Shown: positions 18,070 to 26,467, counted from the stretch's first letter. The stretch: DNA of 64,000 nucleotides from an uncultured Flavobacteriaceae bacterium (GCA_947500575.1 CANMSI010000006.1:146492-210491); one strand, 5' to 3'. The notes: generated by a model not told the origin, from the sequence alone. A program made the numbers and translations.

Positions 18070-18858
18070 TTATTTTAGGTTTTTAGGTATCTTACAAATT
18101 GGTATAGGAATCATCTTATGTTTATTTGCAGAATTTAGTCTTTTGTATATACGAAAAACCTCTTTTTTTCTTTCTGAAAAATCATTGACTGTTTTTCCAA
18201 TTTCATCCATTTCCATTGCCCATTCCAATTCTGGATAAGAAGCTCCAATTTGATCTTCATCTGTTCTATCATCTCCCCAAAGGCCATCCGTTGGTGCTGC
18301 TTTTAGGATATTTTCATTTACACCCAGAAAGGAAGCAAGTTCATATACTTCTGTTTTTAGAAGATCTGCAATAGGGCTTAAATCTACTCCACCATCACCA
18401 TATTTTGTATAAAAACCGACTCCAAAATCTTCTACTTTATTGCCAGTCCCTGCAACTAGGTAACCTTCAATAGCAGCGAAATAATACAAAGTTGTCATTC
18501 GTAGTCTTGCTCTCGTATTGGCCAAAGACATAAATCGATCTTCTTCCTTTTCAACTTTGGGAAGTTGTTCTACTAGTCCATCAAAAACCGGTGTAAGCTC
18601 TACTTCCTGTCGTTTTACGTTAGGATAATTATTTTGCAACCAAGCTATATGATTAGCCGCACGCGAAACTTGACTTGTTGCCTGATGAATAGGCATTTCC
18701 AAACATAAAAGATCCAAACCAGTTTTTGCGCATAGGGTAGAGGTAAGAGCAGAATCTATTCCACCAGAAATACCAATGACGAAGCCTTTGATATTGGCAT
18801 TGGTTGCATAGTCTCTTAACCAGTTGACAATGTGATCTACAATTTTTTCTGTTTGCAT
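18070..18858 (-). CDS. nadE: NH3-dependent NAD+ synthase
   Basis: The 262-residue enzyme amidates nicotinic acid adenine dinucleotide to NAD+. The ATP-pyrophosphatase P-loop is GISGGIDSAL near residue 28. The conserved GTGNKVEDFGVGFYTKYGDGGVDLSPIADLLKTEV segment follows, and the DRTDEDQIGASYPELE loop is near residue 205. Length and lack of a glutaminase domain indicate the ammonia-dependent form. It is divergent from gldB across 66 bp, a known flavobacterial arrangement. Confidence 0.94.
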   Translation of the reverse strand: MQTEKIVDHIVNWLRDYATNANIKGFVIGISGGIDSALTSTLCAKTGLDLLCLEMPIHQATSQVSRAANHIAWLQNNYPNVKRQEVELTPVFDGLVEQLPKVEKEEDRFMSLANTRARLRMTTLYYFAAIEGYLVAGTGNKVEDFGVGFYTKYGDGGVDLSPIADLLKTEVYELASFLGVNENILKAAPTDGLWGDDRTDEDQIGASYPELEWAMEMDEIGKTVNDFSERKKEVFRIYKRLNSANKHKMIPIPICKIPKNLK

Positions 18859-18924
18859 AGCTGTATTTTATTAGGTTAAAACTAGTAACTTAGCCGTGTA
18901 AAAATAAAGCCTAGGCGCTTAAAA

Positions 18925-19914
18925 ATGAAACTTAAAAGAAATTACTTTAAAATCTATATGCGACCTTTACTTTTTCTAGCGTTATTGCTGCTACTTTTTG
19001 GTTGTGGGAATGACAATAAGACAGCTGAAGCCATTAGTAAAATAGATGTTGACTTAAAGATTTCTCGTTTTGATAGGGCTTTTGCAGTAGCAACTCCTTC
19101 TGATATTCCGGAATTAAAAAGGGAATATCCTTATTTTTTTCCTGCCCAATACGCGGATAGTGTTTGGGAAGCAAAATTAAAAGATACCATTCAAATTTCT
19201 TTGTTAGAAGAAGTGGATATGGTCTTTGGAGATTTTAAAGCTGAAAAGCAAAATTTACAAAGCCTCTTCAAGCATATTAAGTACTACTTTCCTAAGTATG
19301 AAATTCCTGAAGTTGTTACCGTAACATCAAACGTGGATTATGCTAATAGGGTTATATTAACTGATTCATTATTGCTGTTAGGCTTAGATAATTATTTGGG
19401 TTCTTCGCATCGATTTTATGACAGTTTTGCACGGTATATAACTGCAGATCTGGATAAACAATATTTGGCGAGTGATGTGGCAAGTGCCTTTGTGAATAAG
19501 TCTTTGCGTTTTCCTACGGATCGTATTTTTTTATCACACATGATATATTATGGGAAGGAACTATACCTCAAGGATCAATTAATGCCAGAATTACAGGATG
19601 CTCAAAAAATTGCATATACACAAGAACAATTGGATTGGGCTTTTGCAAATGAGGAACAAATTTGGCGCTATTTTATAGAAAAAGAATTGCTTTATAGTAC
19701 AGATCATAAGTTGGGACCTCGGTTTTTAGATCCTGCACCCTTTTCTAAATTTCAATTGGAATTAGACAGTGAATCTCCTGGTAGGATAGGACGGTTTATG
19801 GGATGGCAAATAGTAAAAGCTTTTATGGACAATAATGAAATCAGTTTAGCCGAATTATTAAGCCTTTCGGCAGAAGAAATATTTAAAGAATCGAACTACA
19901 AACCGAAACGATAG
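18925..19914 (+). CDS. gldB: Gliding motility lipoprotein GldB
   Basis: The 329-residue protein has a lipoprotein signal peptide ending at LLFGC27GND. The body has the GldB features ISRFDRAF, LKREYPYFFPAQY and the C-terminal SPGRIGRFMGWQIVKAFM. In Flavobacterium gldB is required for gliding and affects stability of the gliding machinery. gldC begins on the base after its stop. ATG 18958 is an alternative start. Presence of gldB/gldC suggests a gliding/T9SS lineage but does not prove motility. Confidence 0.9.
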   Translation: MKLKRNYFKIYMRPLLFLALLLLLFGCGNDNKTAEAISKIDVDLKISRFDRAFAVATPSDIPELKREYPYFFPAQYADSVWEAKLKDTIQISLLEEVDMVFGDFKAEKQNLQSLFKHIKYYFPKYEIPEVVTVTSNVDYANRVILTDSLLLLGLDNYLGSSHRFYDSFARYITADLDKQYLASDVASAFVNKSLRFPTDRIFLSHMIYYGKELYLKDQLMPELQDAQKIAYTQEQLDWAFANEEQIWRYFIEKELLYSTDHKLGPRFLDPAPFSKFQLELDSESPGRIGRFMGWQIVKAFMDNNEISLAELLSLSAEEIFKESNYKPKR

Positions 19915-20247
19915 ATGGCAAAATTACATACATCTCAAATAAGTTTAACAGTTGGTCTAGATGAAAATAGAGTACCAGAAGAACTCACATGGTCTGCAGA
20001 GGACGGTGGAATAAATAATGAGGAAGCAAAAGCAATGTTGTTATCCGTATGGGATAGTAAAAATAAAGAATCCCTTAAGATTGATCTTTGGACAAAAGAT
20101 ATGCCTGTAGACGAGATGAAGATTTTCTTTCACCAAACCTTAGTCTCTTTATCTGATACGTTTATGAAAGCTACACAAGACGAAAAAATGACTGCAACTA
20201 TGAAAGATTTTTGTGCTTATTTTGCTGAGAAGTTGGAATTGCAATAA
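19915..20247 (+). CDS. gldC: Gliding motility protein GldC
   Basis: The 110-residue soluble protein starts MAKLHTSQISLTVGLDENRVPEELTW and contains KIDLWTKDMPVDEMKIFFHQTL, both characteristic of GldC. It has no signal peptide. In Flavobacterium, gldC loss reduces spreading and GldB levels. The ATG directly follows the gldB stop, so the two are co-expressed. Confidence 0.9.
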   Translation: MAKLHTSQISLTVGLDENRVPEELTWSAEDGGINNEEAKAMLLSVWDSKNKESLKIDLWTKDMPVDEMKIFFHQTLVSLSDTFMKATQDEKMTATMKDFCAYFAEKLELQ

Positions 20248-20263
20248 TCAAAACCCAATAAAA

Positions 20264-20863
20264 TTATAATTGTGCTTGGTGTTCTGGGCAGTCCAAGCGC
20301 AAATCTTTTTGTAGTAAGGGCATGTTTAATAACCTACAATATGCTGTTCCTTCTCCTTTTTCATAAAATCTGCATGAAAAACACATGCGTTGTGTTGTGA
20401 CAATTTCTGCTTTTTGTAGTTTTTCGATGATTGTTATTAAATGCTGAAAAAGATGTTCTTTTTGATTCTTTTCTAAACCGTGTACAGCTTTCTCAATTGC
20501 TTCCGAAAAGGAACCCCCTTGAGAGACGATCTCTTTTCCTTTTGGTGTTAAATGAATTGTGAAACTACGAGTGTCTATAGCATCTTTTTCTTTGAAGACG
20601 TATTCCTTTTTAGTGAGCAGACGAATGGACTCGCTTATGGTTGCTTTGGTTACATTGAATTCTTGAGCAAGATAATTTACTTTGCAATAGTCGGAAGTGT
20701 GAAACTTAATGAACACTAATAATTGCAATTGAAGAGGCGTTAGAGAATGTTCTTTGCCCTCTTGCCATAAAAGAACTTTAAAGGCTTCGGAAATTCGTTC
20801 AAGAGAGGCCACAATTTTCCCCTCAATATTTGCATTTTGATGATTTGGATCAAAACTTTCCAT
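20264..20863 (-). CDS. MarR-family regulator with C-terminal four-Cys motif
   Basis: The 199-residue protein has a MarR winged helix (about 20-150, recognition region YLAQEFNVTKATISESIRLLTKKEYVFKEKDAIDTRS). A short extension carries C161, C164, C176 and C192 (CFSC...YC...DCPEH), a plausible metal or redox site. It is the last of three minus-strand genes, each preceded by a near-identical 16-bp operator-like site, one being its own. Autoregulation and redox or metal sensing are inferred. Confidence 0.85.
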   Translation of the reverse strand: MESFDPNHQNANIEGKIVASLERISEAFKVLLWQEGKEHSLTPLQLQLLVFIKFHTSDYCKVNYLAQEFNVTKATISESIRLLTKKEYVFKEKDAIDTRSFTIHLTPKGKEIVSQGGSFSEAIEKAVHGLEKNQKEHLFQHLITIIEKLQKAEIVTTQRMCFSCRFYEKGEGTAYCRLLNMPLLQKDLRLDCPEHQAQL

Positions 20864-20867
20864 TAAA

Positions 20868-20875
20868 CAAAAATA
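20868..20875 (-). promoter_or_regulatory. -7 element of the MarR gene
   Basis: TATTTTTG read on the minus strand matches TAnnTTTG. It ends 5 bases before the ATG at 20863, so transcription would begin at or next to the start codon. Confidence 0.45.
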
Positions 20876-20886
20876 GCCCCAAATAA

Positions 20887-20902
20887 TTAGTTGACCTAAC
20901 TA
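20887..20902. promoter_or_regulatory. MarR operator-like site 1
   Basis: TTAGTTGACCTAACTA lies 24 bp upstream of the MarR gene start. It matches site 2 at 14 of 16 positions and sits between the expected -33 region and the -7 element. Confidence 0.65.
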
Positions 20903-20917
20903 TTCAGGGGCTTAAAG

Positions 20918-21652
20918 CTATTTTTTTTGTACCCTATATGGTAAGGATAGGTCTCCAGATGCTATACTATAAACACTATAAACACCTAACATTGGCCGCT
21001 CTGAGTCTGAAGTGTTTACTTGCATATATGCAGCTACCCCATCAAATTGAAAATCGGTTCTATGATTCATTCTGTAAAGCGGAACTATCACTTTTATTTG
21101 ATTCCCTTTTGTAATTACGTTAAAGCCTGGAGAGTCCATATACATGGGCATCCCTGGATTTGTTGGAGGCAAATGTACCGTGGTATCGTTTGTATCAAAC
21201 TGTTTTACCGCCAAACCACCTGCTACTCGTTTGTCTTCTTGCAATACCACCCAATGCGGATGCCATACAATACCATCATCTCCGTAATTTTTATTAGCAT
21301 TTTCGTCCCATAAGGGAGTATCATCGAAATCTGGATGCGATGTAAGTGCAAGAGCTACAATTCCTTCGGTTTTAGAAAACCCGACATCTTCTGATTTTAG
21401 ACTAGTAGGGAAAACATAACCTAATACGGGAGCACCGTCCATGTTACCAAATTTTTCTGGCACACTTTTACCAGCTTCTCCCTTCACGGAAATAGTAAAA
21501 ATTAATTGTTGTAGCTCCCTATCATGAGCTACCTCACTACCAATAATTTTGAGATTATCAGAGTTCTTGAATTCTATAGATTCATTGATTTGTTGCCCTT
21601 TGCAGGATACCATACAAAGCATAAAACAACTTATAAGGATTATCTGTTTCAT
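20918..21652 (-). CDS. Conserved lipoprotein in the MarR regulon
   Basis: The 244-residue protein has a lipobox at CMVSC17KGQ. The mature part is rich in Asp, Pro and aromatic residues (DDGIVWHPHWVVLQEDKRVAGGLAVKQF, PTNPGMPMYMDSPGF). A small beta-rich periplasmic or outer-membrane-attached protein is likely. The family is not recognised and no function is assigned. An operator-like site lies 9 bp before its start codon, linking it to the adjacent MarR gene. Confidence 0.7.
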   Translation of the reverse strand: MKQIILISCFMLCMVSCKGQQINESIEFKNSDNLKIIGSEVAHDRELQQLIFTISVKGEAGKSVPEKFGNMDGAPVLGYVFPTSLKSEDVGFSKTEGIVALALTSHPDFDDTPLWDENANKNYGDDGIVWHPHWVVLQEDKRVAGGLAVKQFDTNDTTVHLPPTNPGMPMYMDSPGFNVITKGNQIKVIVPLYRMNHRTDFQFDGVAAYMQVNTSDSERPMLGVYSVYSIASGDLSLPYRVQKK

Positions 21653-21660
21653 AATTTTAA

Positions 21661-21676
21661 TTAGTTAAACTAACTA
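21661..21676. promoter_or_regulatory. MarR operator-like site 2
   Basis: TTAGTTAAACTAACTA contains the perfect inverted repeat TTAGTT-A-AACTAA and lies just upstream of the lipoprotein start. Confidence 0.7.
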
Positions 21677-21692
21677 CATGGATTAAATTTTT

Positions 21693-21929
21693 TTAAGACT
21701 TTACTTCTTCTATTGTAGCACCGTGATTTATGTGTAATACATTGCCATTCTCAAGAACCAATGCCGGTACAGAACGAACGCCGGCCTGCTCCGCATCTGG
21801 GATGAGATGAGCTTGTTCTCCTAGATGCACAATCGCTACGTCTACAGTAGCATCAAGAATGGTTACTAATTCGTTTTCCGCATGGATGCAAACTGGACAT
21901 CCAGCATGGTAAAATGTTGCTTTTTTCAT
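21693..21929 (-). CDS. Small thioredoxin/glutaredoxin-like protein
   Basis: The 78-residue thioredoxin-fold protein has a GCPVC redox motif near residue 10 and the cis-Pro segment VRSVPALVLENG near residue 50. No signal peptide is visible, so it is likely cytoplasmic. The frame opens at 21956, but ATG 21929 gives MKKATFYHAGCPVC, the usual spacing before the CxxC. It is first in the minus-strand set controlled by matching operators together with a lipoprotein and the MarR regulator. Confidence 0.8.
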   Translation of the reverse strand: MKKATFYHAGCPVCIHAENELVTILDATVDVAIVHLGEQAHLIPDAEQAGVRSVPALVLENGNVLHINHGATIEEVKS

Positions 21930-21964
21930 AATGAAATAAATTTTAGGAGGCATCATTGCCTGTA

Positions 21965-21989
21965 CAAATATAGTAAGTTTAACTAACTA
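21965..21989 (-). promoter_or_regulatory. Promoter -7 element and MarR operator-like site 3
   Basis: On the minus strand TATATTTG (21972-21965) is a -7 element. One base upstream lies TAAGTTTAACTAACTA (21974-21989, plus strand), matching site 2 at 14 of 16 positions. A protein bound here would cover the promoter spacer. Confidence 0.7.
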
Positions 21990-22041
21990 TAATATAATTT
22001 TATATTATTTTTTACAATTGAGGGTGTTTAGAAATCTTTTT

Positions 22042-22064
22042 TTTAAAGATGTCGTATCTTTAAA
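22042..22064. promoter_or_regulatory. Inverted repeat upstream of the channel gene
   Basis: TTTAAAGAT-GTCGT-ATCTTTAAA is a perfect 9-bp inverted repeat ending 30 bp before the ATG. TATCTTTA within it is a near match to the -7 element, so it may be an operator over the promoter. Confidence 0.4.
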
Positions 22065-22094
22065 GTACACTATAAACAGCCACTTACAACTCGT

Positions 22095-23168
22095 ATGCAA
22101 AAACCAATACATTTTCTTTTATGCTTGTTTTTATATAGTATTGGAACCGCGCAAGTAACCACAGATACACTTAAAGTGGGGTACACATCGGCTCCTCCCT
22201 TTATCATTGAATCCAATGATCAGCTAACAGGTATCAATATTTGGCTCTGGGAACGAGTTGCAAAAGACTTGGACCTGACCTACGAGCTAATTCCAATGAG
22301 TTTTTCTCCAATGCTAGATTCTTTGAGAACGAGTGCCATAGATGTTAGTATTAATCCACTTACTATTACTGGTGAGCGGAGTAAATATATGGAATTTACG
22401 CACTCCTTTTTTGCTTCTAATTCTACAATAGCCGTTTCCGAAACCTCTTCCTTCCAGAAGTTTATTCAGTTTGTTGAAAGTTTTTTCAATATTAATTTTT
22501 TAAAAGGCATGTTTATTCTCTTTATAATCATCTTTTTATTTGGTTTGGCTGCCTGGTTCTTTGAAAAAAATAAGAACCCAGAACATTTTAGACCAGGATA
22601 TCGTGGTATATGGGATGGTCTATGGTGGTCTGCAGTAACACTATCTACTGTGGGCTATGGAGACAAAGCCCCTAAAAGTAGGAACGGAAAAGTGGTGGCC
22701 TTAATCTTAATGTTTGGGGGTTTGTTATTTATTTCTGGTCTCACAGCAAGTATAGCATCTAGTCTTACCGTGAACAAGTTGAGTAGCAATCCAGATAGTT
22801 TTAATGAATTCAAAGAGTTGCCAGTGGGTTCCGTAAAGAACTCTAGTGCACATGGCTTTTTAAAGGATCATTTTTTTAAACAGATTGAAGTATATGATGG
22901 TGTCTCTCCCGGACTTACAGATCTTAAAAAAAGGAACATTGATGCTTTTCTCTATGATGAGCCCATTCTAAAATACCGAATCAAACAAGATTCTACTTTG
23001 AATAAAATCCAACTCTTACCGGTAAAATTTGACGTACAATTTTATGCTTTTGGTCTTGCTAAAGATCGGGTGCTATTGGAACAAGCTATATCACAGCGCA
23101 TACTAGAATTAATGGAAACTCAAGAATGGCAAATTCTCTTAAATGAATTTGGACTTACAGAACTTTAA
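22095..23168 (+). CDS. GluR0-like ligand-gated potassium channel (prokaryotic ionotropic glutamate receptor)
   Basis: The 357-residue protein has a signal peptide (1-19). A periplasmic binding domain of the SBP_bac_3 type is split in two (about 24-125 and 232-357) by a channel insert. The insert has TM1 (137-155), a pore helix with filter T185-V-G-Y-G189-D, and TM2 (199-222). Ligand-binding candidates are R95 (GERSKY) and D288/E289 (YDEPIL), as in amino-acid-binding receptors. The TVGYG filter predicts potassium selectivity as in GluR0. The ligand is not readable from the sequence. Confidence 0.9.
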   Translation: MQKPIHFLLCLFLYSIGTAQVTTDTLKVGYTSAPPFIIESNDQLTGINIWLWERVAKDLDLTYELIPMSFSPMLDSLRTSAIDVSINPLTITGERSKYMEFTHSFFASNSTIAVSETSSFQKFIQFVESFFNINFLKGMFILFIIIFLFGLAAWFFEKNKNPEHFRPGYRGIWDGLWWSAVTLSTVGYGDKAPKSRNGKVVALILMFGGLLFISGLTASIASSLTVNKLSSNPDSFNEFKELPVGSVKNSSAHGFLKDHFFKQIEVYDGVSPGLTDLKKRNIDAFLYDEPILKYRIKQDSTLNKIQLLPVKFDVQFYAFGLAKDRVLLEQAISQRILELMETQEWQILLNEFGLTEL

Positions 23169-23191
23169 AGGGTTTTTTAGACGATCTTATT

Positions 23192-24280
23192 TTATTGATA
23201 ATGATTCACAATTTTTTTAGCAACTAGGTCATATTCGCTCAACCCGGATAACTTGCTCATATAAAAAAATGCACGCACTGTTTTTATAACATCGACTCCT
23301 TTTTCATTTCCTAGAAAAGTTTCCCCTCCTGGAAAGACCCGGGTATTTCCTTCCGTAGAAATTTCTCCGGAAGCTAGGATTCTGGATTTTTGCCAAGCCG
23401 CTGCACAACTGAGAGCTTCTTGGAGTCTACTTTTTGTGGTTAAATCTGTGGTTGGAATTAAACTAAAGAATTCTAGTCCTAATTGGAGGGCTACTCCATT
23501 ATAGCTAGAGTCCCATCCGCCTCCTTCAATAAAGTATCCTAAGTCTAGATCTCTTTGTGCCATGGCCTTATTCGCAAAGTCTAAGCCAATGTCTTGTGTA
23601 TCTATTTGGTGCAAATACCTCCCTAAACTATAGAATGCTATTGCATTAAATAGTAGCCTATTTGGTGCCTTACTATCTACCATGTACAATACATCTTTGT
23701 TCTTTTTAAGATATGATAACATCCTTTCAATTTTGGGTTTTAAGGCTTCAATCTGTTGCCTTATTGGTTCAAGGAAAGAAGCAGTTTGATACCATTTAGA
23801 TTCCATAATACTCTGTAAACTTATACCTAAACTATAGGCAAAGAATGCGGTGCCACTTGCTAAGGCTGCATCTGAGGGTGGCATATAATCGGGAGAGTTT
23901 AATAAGTAGTTAGGGGCACTAAATTGAAAATCACCCTCGGGTTTTTGAAATGAAAAGGCATATTCCACGCTTTTTATAAAAGAAGTAAGTGCCTCCGTAC
24001 TTTCAAATTGAATGGCGTAATCTGTAAGTCGAGTTATATTTAATTGAAAACGGACATGGAAATAACCCTCTTTATTCCTTCCTAAGGCGCCAAGCGCATT
24101 CGGCTGTTCCGTTAATGCTGTAAATAGGTTAGAAGGTATACCTTCTAATAGGTCGGTATAACCATAGGTAGTATTAAGTGCTGTAATGATGCAATTCTCT
24201 GTTTCATTAGAACTACTATCTGAACCACAGGAAGCAAAAATGAATAGATTGAAAAAGAAAAAAATAGCTTTGTATTGCAT
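23192..24280 (-). CDS. Hypothetical lipoprotein, probably helical toroid
   Basis: The 362-residue protein has a lipobox at FASCGSD. The mature protein is mainly helical, with spaced aromatic/Gly motifs (GYFHVRFQLNITRLTDYAIQF, YFIEGGGWDSSYNGVALQLGLEF, RVFPGGETFLGNEKGVD). This recalls alpha/alpha-toroid folds of polysaccharide lyases or glycosidases, but no family signature was recognised. It converges with the channel gene and has a palindromic site just before its start. Function unassigned. Confidence 0.6.
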   Translation of the reverse strand: MQYKAIFFFFNLFIFASCGSDSSSNETENCIITALNTTYGYTDLLEGIPSNLFTALTEQPNALGALGRNKEGYFHVRFQLNITRLTDYAIQFESTEALTSFIKSVEYAFSFQKPEGDFQFSAPNYLLNSPDYMPPSDAALASGTAFFAYSLGISLQSIMESKWYQTASFLEPIRQQIEALKPKIERMLSYLKKNKDVLYMVDSKAPNRLLFNAIAFYSLGRYLHQIDTQDIGLDFANKAMAQRDLDLGYFIEGGGWDSSYNGVALQLGLEFFSLIPTTDLTTKSRLQEALSCAAAWQKSRILASGEISTEGNTRVFPGGETFLGNEKGVDVIKTVRAFFYMSKLSGLSEYDLVAKKIVNHYQ

Positions 24281-24284
24281 AGAT

Positions 24285-24306
24285 CTTATACTTAAGTATG
24301 TATAAG
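24285..24306. promoter_or_regulatory. Inverted repeat at the start of the 24280 gene
   Basis: CTTATAC and GTATAAG flank TTAAGTAT, 4 bp upstream of the ATG. The position suits an operator. No regulator is adjacent. Confidence 0.3.
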
Positions 24307-24348
24307 ACCATTTAATGGGGCAAAGGGTTTAACTTCCTTTTGCAATAT

Positions 24349-24861
24349 TTAGGAATTTTCCTGATTCATCTGGAACAACAAAGCATCCATTCCTTCAAAG
24401 GCTTTTATCATTCCTTCCTCAAAACCATATTGCAGGCTCGCTTCTAATTGTTCTAAGCTGGAATAGGTAGTAAGATGTTCTATACGGGTTTTAGCTTCTA
24501 GAGTTTTAAATGAAACATGGTAATCTGACACTGGAAATTCATTATTTACTTGACCACTTTCATCAGAAAAGCAATCTTTCCCAGAAAAGCTGGTATGCAA
24601 TAGGATGTTTTCATAAGTCGTAATTCCCCAATGTTCTTCGCCAGCAGGTCCTCGCATCACATAAAACCGTTGTCCACCTTCTTTAAATTCCATGGATTTT
24701 GTGGTAGATACCCATTCTTTTGAGCCCCACCATTGATCTACAATTTTAGGGATAGTCCATGCGTCCCAAACAAGCGCAAGTTCTGCTGCGAATTCTCGCT
24801 GTACAGAGATGGTATTGGTTTTCTTATTCACAGAAAAGTTAAAAAGCAAGTCGTTGTTCAT
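24349..24861 (-). CDS. SRPBCC (AHSA1-type) domain protein
   Basis: The 170-residue START/SRPBCC fold protein has [31 protein letters not shown] near the N-terminus and the C-terminal helix [25 protein letters not shown]. These proteins bind hydrophobic ligands; the ligand is unknown. Its ATG overlaps the stop of the upstream ArsR gene by 4 bp, a common ArsR-SRPBCC pairing. It is probably repressed together with arsR. Confidence 0.85.
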   Translation of the reverse strand: MNNDLLFNFSVNKKTNTISVQREFAAELALVWDAWTIPKIVDQWWGSKEWVSTTKSMEFKEGGQRFYVMRGPAGEEHWGITTYENILLHTSFSGKDCFSDESGQVNNEFPVSDYHVSFKTLEAKTRIEHLTTYSSLEQLEASLQYGFEEGMIKAFEGMDALLFQMNQENS

Positions 24862-25184
24862 GATTTCTCTTTTTTAATGGTTTGCAATACCTGATCGAGT
24901 TCCTTAAACCGCTGTTCCCAAATTTGTCTGAATTGATCCAGCCATATATCAATGGTCTTCATCTTTGAGACGTCGAGTTGATAATATATTTCACGCCCTT
25001 TCCGATCTTTTTTTACCAATTCGCATTCGGTTAAAATTTGAATGTGTTTAGAAACGGTAGGCCTTGCAGTGTCAAAATTAGCTGCAATTGCGCCAGCTGT
25101 CATGGACTGAGATGCCAGTAAGAGAAGTATAGATCGTCTTGTAGGGTCTGCAATGGCTTGGAAAACATCTCGTCTTAAATTCAT
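24858..25184 (-). CDS. ArsR-family winged-helix regulator
   Basis: The 108-residue repressor starts [31 protein letters not shown], with recognition helix region [33 protein letters not shown]. No metal-binding Cys pair (ELCVCDL type) is visible, so it belongs to the metal-independent group often linked to SRPBCC proteins. A pair of near-identical sites flanks its -7 element, consistent with autoregulation. Confidence 0.88.
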   Translation of the reverse strand: MNLRRDVFQAIADPTRRSILLLLASQSMTAGAIAANFDTARPTVSKHIQILTECELVKKDRKGREIYYQLDVSKMKTIDIWLDQFRQIWEQRFKELDQVLQTIKKEKS

Positions 25185-25187
25185 TAT

Positions 25188-25230
25188 GAAGTCATTTGGC
25201 TACAAATATAACAAGAAGCCATTTAACTAC
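25188..25230 (-). promoter_or_regulatory. Promoter with duplicated ArsR operator
   Basis: GAAGTCATTTGGCTAC (25188-25203) and GAAGCCATTTAACTAC (25215-25230) match at 13 of 16 bases, 27 bp apart. Between them on the minus strand lies TATATTTG (25210-25203), a -7 element. Two bound dimers would block the promoter. Confidence 0.6.
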
Positions 25231-25260
25231 ATAATATTTTTGATATTTTTTTTGGAGTCT

Positions 25261-26010
25261 TTATTCAGTAGTGCTAAAAAGAGATTTTGTATATGTCAGT
25301 AATGCTATACCACCCACGCTTCCGTGTCCAGGGATAACTGTTTTAACACTTGGATATGCTTTCTGGATTTCTGTTATAGTTTGTGGCCATGCCAATACGT
25401 TGGCATCTTCTAAATTGCCTTTACCAGCTTTTAACGATTTTACCATACACCCACCAAATAAAAGCTGCTCTTGTGGTACGTAACAAACAATATTATCTTT
25501 AGTATGAGCTTCTCCAAAATACCGATTCACAATAGTGCTTTCTCCAACGGTAAGTTCCATAGTTTCGTCAAAACCAATTTGTGGTGGTGTAAATCCCTTT
25601 TTTGCTGCCATTTGTAGTGTTTGGTTATGCCCAAAAGAAGGAATCCCTAATTTGTGAAATGCTGCTAAACCAGCTAAGCAATCTGCATGGAAGTGGGTAG
25701 TCACCACAGCGGTAACATCGGAAAGTTTTTGTTCAGCAACCCATTTTATTAGCTCCAGTGATACTTCTTCATTTATAGGTGTGTCTATAATCACTGCTTC
25801 TCTATTGTTTAAATATACCAAACCATTACAAGCTACTTTTCCGAAAGACTCGGTTTCCAAATATGAAATATGTACAAAACTATTAGGGGAAATTTCTAGT
25901 ATTTTAAGAGTAGGAGAGTGATAGGCAATTTTTTTTTGCTGGGTCGTTTTACACTGTATCAAAATAAATGCAAAACAGAGCAAAACAGATGGTAGTAGTT
26001 TCTGGTGCAT
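25261..26010 (-). CDS. Subclass B1 metallo-beta-lactamase, lipoprotein
   Basis: The protein has 249 residues from ATG 26010 (the frame opens at 26040). The signal peptide ends at ILIQC20, a lipobox, so it is probably membrane-anchored. Zinc ligands of the B1 pattern are present: H106-F-H108-A-D110, H169 (GEAHTKDN), C188 (FGGCMVKS) and H229 (PGHG). The FGGCMVKS stretch with Lys supports B1 rather than B2 or B3. It would hydrolyse beta-lactams in the periplasm. There are no mobile elements beside it, so it looks intrinsic. Confidence 0.85.
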   Translation of the reverse strand: MHQKLLPSVLLCFAFILIQCKTTQQKKIAYHSPTLKILEISPNSFVHISYLETESFGKVACNGLVYLNNREAVIIDTPINEEVSLELIKWVAEQKLSDVTAVVTTHFHADCLAGLAAFHKLGIPSFGHNQTLQMAAKKGFTPPQIGFDETMELTVGESTIVNRYFGEAHTKDNIVCYVPQEQLLFGGCMVKSLKAGKGNLEDANVLAWPQTITEIQKAYPSVKTVIPGHGSVGGIALLTYTKSLFSTTE

Positions 26011-26078
26011 AAGGAGTAGAATTAGCAAGTTTGTTGACAATAATGAAGTCTTCCAATAATTAAAATTACCTTTAAAAA

Positions 26079-26453
26079 ATGGAAAAGCAGAAGTTAGAAA
26101 AACTTATTTTTATTTACAATGCAAATGCTGGTATTCGCAATGCGCTATTAGATGGTGCTCATAAGATAGTAAGCCCTGCTACTTATACTTGTAAACTATG
26201 CAGTATTACGTATGGGGCTTTTAGGGAGAAAAAAATATGGAAACGATATAGAACGCAGCACGATCTCCCCATGGAGTTTTTATACAAGGACGGGTTTACG
26301 AAGGCATATGCTTCTAAGTTTGGTAGTAAATTTACCTTCCCCATTGTGCTTGGAGTAACTGTAAACGGTCTAGAAGTATATATTAAAACGGAAGAATTAG
26401 TGTCAATGAATAATACTGAAGATTTAATCAAATTGCTAGAAGAAAGAACTTAA
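26079..26453 (+). CDS. Conserved hypothetical protein with CxxC
   Basis: The 124-residue soluble protein starts KLEKLIFIYNANAGIRNALLDGAHKI. It has a C38-K-L-C41 pair in TYTCKLCSITYG and a later FPIVLGVTVNGLEVYI segment. I do not recognise a characterised family. It stands alone on the plus strand between the lactamase and yihA. A redox or metal role for the CxxC is only a possibility. Confidence 0.65.
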   Translation: MEKQKLEKLIFIYNANAGIRNALLDGAHKIVSPATYTCKLCSITYGAFREKKIWKRYRTQHDLPMEFLYKDGFTKAYASKFGSKFTFPIVLGVTVNGLEVYIKTEELVSMNNTEDLIKLLEERT

Positions 26454-26467
26454 TTTATGAGTTATTT

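Noticed and set aside
17911..18081. 56-codon plus-strand frame in the gap before nadE
   Set aside because: AT-rich, no features, and it runs into the nadE coding end.
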